In this document: positions 55,130 through 64,000 of the stretch, in pieces
How positions within the stretch are numbered: the first letter of the stretch is position 1
How the letters are laid out: every line of letters begins with the position of its first letter
From: Varroa destructor
Lineage: Eukaryota; Arthropoda; Arachnida; Mesostigmata; Varroidae
NCBI RefSeq assembly: GCF_002443255.2
Contig: NW_019211456.1
Coordinates: forward strand, 37,145,042 to 37,209,041
Direction of reading: 5' to 3'
Length of the DNA: 64,000 nt
Notes under the pieces: model-generated
What the model saw: only the letters and a program-made list of their open reading frames with translations
Databases searched by the model: none
What the model was told of the DNA's origin: nothing
Position numbers and translations under genes: made by a program

Positions 55130-56900
55130 CTGAGCAAACTAAAAATTGTTGCTACACATTTAGGATTCAGAGATGAAATGGTACGCAATATATATACATG
55201 CATATACAAACACTTAACAAACAGCATTGTTTTAATGAGAATGATGACAGAGCTAGGTTACTTTTTAAGCTCGTTTTAGCTTCAAACTAACAAATTTCTA
55301 ATTCCAGTAACTAGGGCGTATGATAATCTCAAACAAGAATCACCAGTTTTAAACATGGACGTTTAAAATTCTCATCTTTTACAAGTAGACGGGACCGAAG
55401 GTAATAAGTAAACAGCAAATAATACTGAATACGGGGATAACGGATTCCCGCTATACCTACGAAGGGGTTTTTCCCGGATGTAGCGAAAAATTGTCATTTT
55501 AACCGCCAGGCCGTGGTGTTTATATAGTTCTAATAAAATATGTACAGGTATCTGTTAGAATGAATTTTGAATACTTCGTTAAATTTATATAGGATAGCTT
55601 TTTTTTTCGACGGTCGTAAACAATGGCATACTAGCTACCAACATTATAATAAATACACCTGCTACCATTGCCGTAGCCGTTTGTTTATACGCTAAAATAA
55701 CGCTGTTGGTTAGCTACAAGTTGACTGTGTTCAATTTGAAAGTTGTTTCCTATCTCTTAAGTAACCTATCTAGAAGTCATATAGGCTAAATGACACTTGA
55801 AGCTTCCTGCTCTTGCCGATGACCTGCCGCAACGCCATGCACTCTTATGCTTGCATACAATCACACAAGCGAAGATGCTTTCACACCGCGGATATAGATG
55901 TAGTCAGATCCGGGTTAGGGACCGGACTCGATAGGCGGCGTCCGGCAAACGAGGGGTCGTCGGACTGCGTATGACTTCAACGACATTGTCCCAGTTTGTT
56001 CCTAAGTAATCTCTCCCGGTACGGCTAATTCGTCACAACGTTCATAATTGTAGTGGCTGATCGGTCGTAGAATTCTAACAAGATGCGCTGCAAATCGCTA
56101 ACCACAACTTCATTCTATTCGCCCATTTCCCCGGCATTGTGTCGGGTCCCTGTTGTTCCTCAGCCTATAGTCTACTGCTCATAGTACTGTGTGAGACAGC
56201 GGCCCTGAAGCTTTCGCCTTGAATGAAGGTAGCGGTTAACAATCCCGCCGACAGAAGCTCCAACGCTATTCCGTTGGACGTACTGTTGTTGTTATCGGTC
56301 GACGGCCGGCTAAGAGATCTGCCGTTTTAGTTCCGCCGTAGTAGGCAGTCTCGCAAACAGCATTAACAACGGAAAGAAGTGTATAAGCAAAGCTTCTGAA
56401 GGTCTGTATACGGAGACAACGTAAGTATACATGTTATGATAGACCAGGTTTATGAAAGTTCACGATATCTTAACAACAGGTTGCTGCCTTAGCTAGTGGT
56501 TTTTTGAAATTCAATCTTGATGGTCGATAGATGTGAAATTGGCAAAGAAATTCGAAAATAGGGTCTACACTGTATAGTATGTTGTAACGGAGGTCGACGG
56601 AGCTACAATACGACACTCACCAGAGTAGAGGTGTTTTAGTACGCCTATGTAAGTTGGCCTATGTAAGAGAGTATTACGTGTTGAGTGACTCTTGCAAGAG
56701 TCGGACTGAGTAATTGATTATAATGCGGTTAGAAAAAAGAGGGACGCACATACGAGATATAAATACGCATCGATTCTATCAAGAAGAGCTGCAACGCCAG
56801 CTGAGTGGAGTCACAGTCCAAAAGTTTCCAACACAGAAAATCTATGATGGCCGTACATAGCAGCTCGTGATGGGTACAGTGCGGAACACTACGAGGATTA
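55130..56900. other. no supported gene; possible 5' UTR exon end
   Basis: Plus 54890-55279 is the Ser-rich antisense of the exon above. A consensus donor (GACAAC|GTAAGTAT) at 56421 ends a GC-rich stretch from about 55800 and could close a non-coding first exon on the plus strand. Confidence 0.3.
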
Positions 56901-56919
56901 ATGGGGCTCTTTAAACGCA

Positions 56920-57312
56920 ATGGCCTGCACTAGATTGGCCTTTGACGAAGCAGAGTTTCCTCTAGGGGGCGGGGGGCGGGGGGTCCACCCTCCGAGTCGT
57001 CTCCATCTACTGCGTTTCGCCTCCTATGACCGAAACAGCAGAACGCGGACGCATACAGAGACTACTGCTAGCTGTTTCCTACTGTCGTTGATACTGGCGG
57101 CGCGTATCTCCAATTGTCTAAAAGCCTTGTTGGTATTCGGTGAACGAGATTCTGCGCTAATATGTCCTGCTGGTTGTGCCAGTGTTTGTTGTCTGTGTAA
57201 GCTTATGGAAGCTGGCACTGCCTACGCAGCCGCTGCCACCTCCGGAGGTATGAGGCTCTGTTCCGTAGCTGGGGTCAGAGTTATTTTCGTAGGCCTGTAT
57301 AGACCTCCCTGA
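56920..57312 (+). CDS. 130-codon ATG ORF, function unknown
   Basis: ATG with G at -3 and G at +4 starts MACTRLAFDEAEFPLGGGGR.., then ..RTRTHTETTASCFLLSLIL.., ..GCASVCCLCKLMEAGTAYA.. and ..RVIFVGLYRPP. It includes a glycine tract and many cysteines. No AATAAA follows. A minus frame (57375-57157, ..KEEASGRSIQAYENNSDPS..) overlaps and is also coding-like. Confidence 0.25.
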   Translation: MACTRLAFDEAEFPLGGGGRGVHPPSRLHLLRFASYDRNSRTRTHTETTASCFLLSLILAARISNCLKALLVFGERDSALICPAGCASVCCLCKLMEAGTAYAAAATSGGMRLCSVAGVRVIFVGLYRPP

Positions 57313-57648
57313 AGCTTCTTCTTTGCCTTTTCTCATCCGTCCACTAAATATAATACAACGGGTACGGATGGACAATCATTTTACGCTCGCCGTCGCTACG
57401 CCTCTAACTGAATCTGACAAAAAGACAAAAGGCTGGGTTTGTTTATATCGATATAAGGGTCAATTACTATTATTGTGTATATGTGATAGATAGAGCAGTT
57501 GGACACCGGCGAAGGCCAGGCACACCAATAGGTAGAATGACCCTTCGTATTGAGTAGTTCGCCTTGATCCACAATCCGTCGCATGACGTACCAACTTCTC
57601 ATTGTGTGTATCTAAACAATGTTTGAATCCACTTGATAGCTACATATA

Positions 57649-57748
57649 NNNNNNNNNNNNNNNNNNNNNNNNNNNNNNNNNNNNNNNNNNNNNNNNNNNN
57701 NNNNNNNNNNNNNNNNNNNNNNNNNNNNNNNNNNNNNNNNNNNNNNNN
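57649..57748. other. assembly gap, 100 N
   Basis: Exactly 100 N, the conventional size for a gap of unknown length. Features should not be joined across it without checking. Confidence 1.
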
Positions 57749-60420
57749 TTTATCAATTATATGTAAATTAGTAGGAGAAACTCCATAATGTTCGCTCCTC
57801 TACCACCTCCCTTGTCCATTAAAAGGTTCGAGAGAGGTGTCGAATATAAATAGAAGATGAGATATCTGAACACTGGACAGATCCCTTCCTTGAGCTTTTG
57901 AGAAAAAGGCACGAAGGAATAAAAAAAACAGGAAACAGTCATTTTGAAGGCCACTTGTCTCTTATCGAACGATAGTCGTTGACGCTTAAAAATCCGGAAC
58001 TCATAGTCCGCGAAGATAGAGCCTGCGGCGTCCCTTTGGATTGCTAGCTAACAAAATAAATAAAAAGTTATACTGCAAAGAAGCTGTACTAAGATAGTCA
58101 AACTTTAAACGCTAACATCGAATGGATCTGTTTTTACGATTATAAGCGACCTTGTAAAAACATTACTATATAATAAAAAGAGAAATCTTACAAAAAAAAA
58201 ATAAAAAACGCGCATTAATTATATCTGATTTGTGTGTATTCAGTTCATATTATGAATAAATTCAAACGTTTAAAGGCTGCTTTGTCATTTTCTATACCTT
58301 TTTTTCCTATAGTAGAATCGACGCGATGCTGTCGTAAGACATTTTTCTCATCATGACCGTATTGCTTAAGAAAGAAAACAACCGAAATTTTTTCATTTAT
58401 CTTCATGTGCTGGCTTGGATCCTGTTTGCCTCAGCCTGACCATTGGATACTCAACATCTATGAAAAGCTAACGGTTTTCAATATGTGGATCGTATCTGAA
58501 TAGCTACATCCATCCTCGCGTCGAGTGACGTGACGTCGTTGCCATACACTCACTAATGGCGGGATGGGGGTGCGAACGAAGGCAGCGGACAAAAACTAAG
58601 TAAGTGAAGACGATATTCAGTCAGAGACAACTCTAATCGTTTCGGAGCGCTCGGCACATTAATTCCTGGCCAGAATAAGCCATCCTGTCGGATGAAGCGA
58701 CGACGTCAACAATCGGGACATTTTGAATGCTTCTTCGTTATAAGCTTGCGTCGCATCCGTCATCGCCGATCGATGTCTGCGTACCCCGACCTAACGAAAA
58801 ATCCTTCGTTAATTATAGGTTCGTGCCACCAACCATGATTCTGTTGTTGCGGTTGATGATACTCGGCCTTCGGTCTTCGCCTAAAGTAGATGATTCGGAA
58901 TAGTGCGACTCTTGACGCTAACGCGATTACGCTAAGAGACGCACATTATAAGCAAGCATTGTGAAGGATAAATTGTTTCAATCAAGTAACTTAGAGGACC
59001 ATATCACTAATTGGACCACAAAATGTTCACTTAAGGGAGTCGAGTAATGGAAATCAAAACGGAGAGGATAACTTTATTTAAACAACTAAATTTTGCCACT
59101 TATATATTAGACGATAATGCGTAAGAAGATGAAAATAGACGTCTATTTAGTCGTGAAACAGTTGGTTAGCTTCGTACAAATGACGATTGGCTTTTTCTTT
59201 TCCTAAAATGTACTTATATTCCTCTATGGAAATGACGTTGATAAGTGCAACCGAACTGGTCCACAGTTAGTTTTTTCTATCACCGTTTCACTTTAACTCT
59301 GTCGAGTCAACTTGAATTTTACGACCATTCCAGCCTATATAGGACCTAGCACATATTACCAATTTGAGCCTACAGTCGAAAACGTTTCACGTAGGCAGAC
59401 CTGTTTTTTAGATGTGATAATATTCTCTGCAAAGACTAAACTACTATCCTAGTAAATGGTCTAGTAAGACGTGTAGGCCAAACGAATCGTACTATTAATA
59501 CTTAATAAAAAAAAGACTTATATTTAAATCTGCCCAGTTAGCATACTGAAGAACCCGAATTTTAAAAAAATATTTGATTATTGCATTATTCTTCACCACT
59601 TGACTGCCAACGCCTTATGATAGGGCACTGGTGAGTTGTGCTTGGCTTCACGGAAGCAATACACTTTTCTGGTTTTATTATTTACATCAGATACAATCGC
59701 TCCCTCGGCCCCGATAAATAATCGAGTCGAGTGCCCTAACTTAGGGGTTCACGAAAAGGCCTGCTGCACTTTCGTCCACTTCATAGAGCCCTACGCCATC
59801 GAACCCTATAGCCGTACAGTACGCTTCCATAGAAGGTCCTAGGAAACGGGTGGAATTGTTGCCTTTCCATTGGAAAATAATTGCTTATCGTCATACTTTA
59901 ATATCTGAAGTGACCTCGTGCAGAAGATCAGTTGATAAAATAGTTGTTAACCACCGATGACAGTTATATCTTCTACCCAGCATTGGCAGTTTACAGTGTG
60001 CGGTGATACGATGCATTGGTATGAGATAACCGTTACGAACGGATTTTCGATTGATATCGGTAATATTTTGAAGCAGGAAATCGTGCTACGATGGATTCTT
60101 ATAGTACGTAAAGTTTGCTTGTGAATCGAGCAAGATTGAAGAAAAAATTATTTCCAGATCGCGAGTAGTTTACGTACATTTTATCCGACGCCACAACTGG
60201 TCCGTAATCAGGCCCTTATTAGTTGATTGTAGTACTGCTTTAATTGAATGATAACCTATCACCGTATGGAACGTCAACAGCCTGAACTATTCAAGTTCTT
60301 TCTAACAATTGCCACAAGGTCTAATTTCGTCAAGCATAAGACCCTAGAATAGTAGATTTTTTTTAATTATCAATAAATCCGAAGCGAATTGAGGATTCAT
60401 AACAGGATCAGCATTTTTTC
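57749..60420. other. AT-rich, no gene recognised
   Basis: A 68-codon plus frame (59636-59842) lacks splice support. A donor-like CACTG|GTGAGT at 59631 has no clear exon. Otherwise nothing. Confidence 0.4.
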
Positions 60421-60426
60421 GCGCAG

Positions 60427-60667
60427 TACCGGCAGTATAAATTAATCACTAGCAGCTACACAGGGCAAGTAGTGTCCTGTGAAGTATCACTTAGAATTCA
60501 TCCGTTGTATCCTCGGTATTCGCTCTACTTCCGGTGTGACTTCCGATCCCAGCCCGTCGGGCTTTCCTCCCCTCTAGTGTTTAGGCCGTTCCTAGCACCA
60601 CAGCGGGCTCGAGTATGGCCAGCTGATAAATGCACCAGGGAAGCATTCAACTGAAAGAGCAAATAAA
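60427..60667 (+). CDS. candidate terminal exon with polyA signal (A)
   Basis: A strong acceptor (ggatcagcattttttcgcgcag) ends at 60426. The phase-0 frame is open for 75 codons: YRQYKLITSSYTGQVVSCEV.., ..YPRYSLYFRCDFRSQPVGLS.., ..WPADKCTREAFN, TGA at 60652-60654. AATAAA is at 60662-60667. It has the same phase as the candidate at 61266, so the two could be alternative last exons. Confidence 0.35.
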
Positions 60668-60669
60668 AT

Positions 60670-61265
60670 TTTACAATTTTCAATGGGGCTTGCCAACCTC
60701 AGGCCAAGGAACGAAGAGCCTCCCTTTCTACAGCGCAAAATTCAGCCAGCGATTCAGCTGGCAAATATGTGAGACCTAGAGAAATAGGCAAGGGATCTTG
60801 TTCAATAGGGATTTCGGCTATGAATCTTCGGGATTGCAATCTAAACACAGCAAGCTTTCATTTAGGTTCATGAAGTACGATCGCTACGTAAATTGCATAT
60901 AATGGATAACGGATCTGATTGGATTAGAATCAGGTGTGTTGAACCGTTAGGGTCCGGACGAACGGATAAGCACAAATAAATATAAATTTACAAGCACTCA
61001 ATTGTTTTATGTTGACAGCTTTCGGACCATTTCTGAGTTACTGCTAAATGATACTTCTAGTCGCTCGCTGCAGTCAACCGAAGTGGCAAACGGTCGGGTA
61101 AATAGAAAAATTTAACTACCGCATACGAACATTAGAACATTTACTAAGTAAACAGTGTCCAGCACGAATATTTTAAGTAATCTTATCATTATTGATATCG
61201 CTATAGGTATACTTTATTTTTCTCAAAAAGCTTTGATTGTTGAACATTTTATTTTTTTTGTACAG
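60670..61265. other. probable intron or intergenic, AT-rich
   Basis: No supported feature apart from the pyrimidine tract of the next acceptor. Confidence 0.35.
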
Positions 61266-61454
61266 GGTACTATCGGTCAGCAAACTATGTGGCCTTCTTT
61301 AACCGATTGCTATAGAAATTCCTACGATAATATTACCATTCCTTCGACCTTCCTATCTTCAACGAATAAAACTGGATGGAATACATTCGCACCTATAGAT
61401 ACGCTTCATAAACATGAGGCATCTTTAAACTGTATAGTAGAGAGAAACCAGTAG
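61266..61454 (+). CDS. candidate terminal exon (B)
   Basis: The acceptor is excellent (gaacattttattttttttgtacag). The phase-0 frame reads GTIGQQTMWPSLTDCYRNSY.., ..PSTFLSSTNKTGWNTFAPID.., ..HKHEASLNCIVERNQ and stops at TAG, 62 codons in AT-rich DNA. Two N-glycosylation sequons (NIT, NKT) are present. AATAAA occurs at 61839-61844 and 61857-61862, giving a 3' UTR of about 400 bases. No family recognised. Confidence 0.35.
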   Translation, partial: GTIGQQTMWPSLTDCYRNSYDNITIPSTFLSSTNKTGWNTFAPIDTLHKHEASLNCIVERNQ

Positions 61455-61838
61455 CCAGAGTGCAGATAGCTGCGTACACATGGTCAATGCTCACGTATGA
61501 TTATTGTTCATCGCCATCGGGGTTCGTGTAACGACAAAGTCGCTTGTTGCTACATCGTCAAACCGCCGCCTACTGGCCTATTCCGGTGTGCTAAACCCCT
61601 GTACCCGATCGTAAAGGGGAAGCGCAAACGGCAAACCTAGACCCCCTCGTTTTGCCTAGACTTCGCGCTCGTATCAGAGGCTTACTGCAAATATTGCTGA
61701 CTAACACCTCACACCCTCAGCTGAGTAGCATGGACGGGGAGTGCAGTTTCGGTGCTGGCGGAAAAACAGGGCGTGAATCTTCATTCACCTTTTCTAGCCT
61801 TCTCTCTCCGTCGAGCTCGCACTCTCCCATAAAAGCGC

Positions 61839-61862
61839 AATAAATATTTTAAAGCAAATAAA
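61839..61862 (+). terminator. paired polyadenylation signals
   Basis: Two AATAAA hexamers 18 bases apart, downstream of terminal exon candidate B. Confidence 0.3.
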
Positions 61863-61869
61863 AGCTGCC

Positions 61870-63195
61870 CCTCGTTCAAGGAAAAAAAGTAAAAAAGGCC
61901 GATGAGGAGACGACTGGGAGCGAATAAGGCAGGCCGAACAATAGGCTTATGTCTACGAACCCCTGCCATGGACAAAACTAGACAGGAAATGAAATCTCTG
62001 CCTTAACGTCGGAAGTTTAAAGTGTGGAGACAACCATAACGGTATCAAAGTAGAATGAGCGTAAACAGTTAGCTGGCCGCTTCTCCCACGCGCATTTTGA
62101 ATACATTAGTACCATTTACTATTCACGCGCAGATGAGTCCGTTGACTAAAGCCATTATGGTGATCAATCGATGTCGGCCAAACAACAACTGCATCCCATC
62201 TGAAACCAGCAAGGTAACGTTGGAAAATCGGAAAATTTCTCTCTTCGCATTGTCAGGCTAAAGAACAGTATCGTAACATTGATTTGGAAGGGCTTGACGT
62301 GCTTTGAAAAATCGACCCGTCTGACGATTTTTGTCATGCATCAACCTACAGGTCGTCGTAACGAATAGGAGCATTAGGGAAACGCTCATGAACAGATCGG
62401 AGTTCGGTGTAAATAAAATTTAACATAATGTTAGCTGGAAAAATTCAAATAAATTTAAAATTAACTCTATGTTTCATTGAGCTAGTAAGTCATTCTACAA
62501 CTATTTATACTAAATCGTTCAATAGATAATAATCTATAAGTATCTCTATACTGGTAGTCTGCTATACTGTAGAAAAAATCGCCGAGTGTTACATAACGCA
62601 ATTCTTGTAGGGTAAACTCGACCTATCACGAAACTTTCGTTCAGAGATTAGCGTCCACTGAAGGGAAAAGAAACAAATTAACAACATCGGATCCTCTATA
62701 TTAGGAAACTACAGAAGGCGTTTTCTTTGGTACACTCCGTGATCGGGATATAAACGCGTCTAACAATTAGGTACCTGTCAAAGGAACTCAGGAAGACAAG
62801 CAAATCAGCCATTTTCTCAATATCCTACAACCTCAATTTAAACCCTACAACCATATAACCAAGATGGTGGCCTTCTGTTAGGGTGTATTTTTTTGCTACG
62901 ACGTGTGCTAAAAATGTAATGCCATTCATGGCGGCCATGTTTACCCAATATATTCACCATTCACTTCGATTAGGGTTTAAATTCGCGTCACTTATGGACT
63001 CTTTTCAAATGTTTCCCTTGCGTCTCCGCAAACGCCTTATTACTGTTTACGTGAATGAGCGATTCGAGATTTGTTTGATTTTAGCTCAGTGATACTCCGT
63101 CCATAGTAATCTAGCTGAGCCATTCCGTAGTCAATGTACTCATCCCAAGAGAATGCTGAGTTTACACCGCAGATGTAAATTTTTGCAACGATGAA
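61870..63195. other. no supported gene
   Basis: The minus frame 61975-61781 is short and Arg/Leu-rich. The plus frame 62883-63092 is hydrophobic without support. Confidence 0.35.
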
Positions 63196-63200
63196 TTTAC

Positions 63201-63321
63201 CTTTCGGGAAGAAATACGGTGGCATGACTTGTCCTTTACTGAACCCACACCCAGAACATAAATTTTGGCCAAAGCTTTGTTTTCTATCGAACAAGCCGGT
63301 GGTCGTTCCTGCATTTTATCT
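63201..63321 (-). CDS. candidate 121-bp internal exon
   Basis: The minus acceptor (ctcgttctattctacgtgcag) and donor (CGAAAG|GTAAAT) are both good. The frame needing two bases reads DKMQERPPACSIENKALAKI.., ..SVKDKSCHRISSRK and exits in phase 0. A second minus frame is also open across and beyond the exon to 63040 (..NLCSGCGFSKGQVMPPYFFP.., ..DEYIDYGMAQLDYYGRSIT..). The splice sites favour the first; the length of the second favours a single-exon reading. Confidence 0.3.
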
Positions 63322-63359
63322 CTGCACGTAGAATAGAACGAGATCCTCATCAAAGACGG

Positions 63360-64000
63360 GTTGTTACTTCATCGTTGAGAGAACTGAGCAGCAAATAACC
63401 TTTGGATTTTGTTATTTTTCGAGGAACATCTGGGTCGTGACGTTTAAGACATATGACGAGTAGCAACGAGCAATCCGCGATATCGTACGTTCATCTACGT
63501 TTACGCCCTAAATGAAACAGAACGAACGTCAAATTATCTGAAGTGTGCTTAAAAGTGTATTGTGATTCCTCTAACATGGATTTTGCGTTATACTATGCTG
63601 GAACCTGTTTCTGCTTCTTATGCGATCGCATAGTCATTTATAACGCGATACACGAAGCGGTCGCCGATCATCTCGGTCGGGATTCATCGGGGGCGTACAA
63701 GCCGGAAAACAGCTGAAGAAAAATTTTGTTTTTCGTAGTTAAATTGTCTCGGAATAAATTCGATTTTGTTTAATACCGAGAGCAGCGGATGAATGCGGAC
63801 AACCAGCCCATTTGTTAACGTGTAATGTGTTGCGAAAATTTCTCCCAATTAAGTGCCGTATCGTGTATATATATATACGTATATGGCCGCTAAGGGCTGC
63901 AGTCATCTGGATAAATTGTGTACCAGTTGGGGCCGTTTGCGCACCATCACAGCCTCTGAGATGCGTTCCTCATTTCCTTAAGTAGAGTCTGGGAGCAAAA
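63360..64000. other. no gene recognised
   Basis: Nothing supported. A short TA-rich stretch (about 63865-63885) is near the end. Confidence 0.4.

Noticed and set aside
54890..55279. 129-codon plus frame
   Set aside because: Ser/Leu/Phe-rich antisense of the charged, coding-like minus frame.

Overview
The window looks like animal nuclear DNA, most likely from an arthropod. This is inferred from the absence of operons or dense ORFs, AT-rich stretches alternating with CpG-dense islands, many trinucleotide microsatellites, consensus GT..AG splice sites, AATAAA signals, and eroded LINE, gypsy and Tc1/mariner remnants. I cannot name the species. A run of exactly 100 N at 57649-57748 marks a scaffold join of unknown true length.

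No gene here can be named from the sequence alone. Coding content was looked for as open frames next to strong splice signals, good start contexts and polyadenylation signals. Every exon entry is therefore a candidate with unknown function, and confidences are kept low. The longest ATG/GTG/TTG-initiated frame (10718-11581) lies in a GC-rich island, has no methionine codon until near its end, and is rejected as coding.

1-2 kb holds a decayed LINE ORF1-like fragment (minus) and a small splice-bounded exon (plus). 4-12.4 kb is dominated by GC-rich islands with CAG/CTG tracts, a gypsy-type integrase zinc-finger remnant (minus, about 8.3 kb) and a TATA/CCAAT/CRE arrangement near 10.4 kb. A Tc1/mariner transposase remnant lies at 13.0-13.3 kb. 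14.2-15.5 kb carries several candidate exons on both strands. 16-18.3 kb is GC-rich; 18.3-20 kb is AT-rich and empty.

20.9-28.4 kb contains scattered candidate exons, the best being a 129-codon minus-strand frame at 23.2-23.6 kb and a plus exon at 28.0-28.4 kb. 31.9-38.3 kb is the most gene-like stretch. It includes a two-exon minus-strand model (35564 to 33806) whose phases match and which ends in an AATAAA signal, and a 170-codon plus-strand open exon at 36.8-37.3 kb.

40.3-44.7 kb carries a plus-strand model with a 95-bp intron (42.1-42.6 kb) and further plus-strand frames. 46-50 kb has small candidate exons and GC-rich sequence. 52.5-53.7 kb shows a plausible plus-strand first coding exon. 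54.5-55.1 kb has a minus-strand coding-like frame broken by a single TGA. 60.4-61.9 kb has two plus-strand terminal-exon candidates, both phase 0 and each followed by AATAAA, which could be alternative last exons. The rest appears intronic or intergenic. I found no convincing tRNA, rRNA, CRISPR or prokaryotic-style system.
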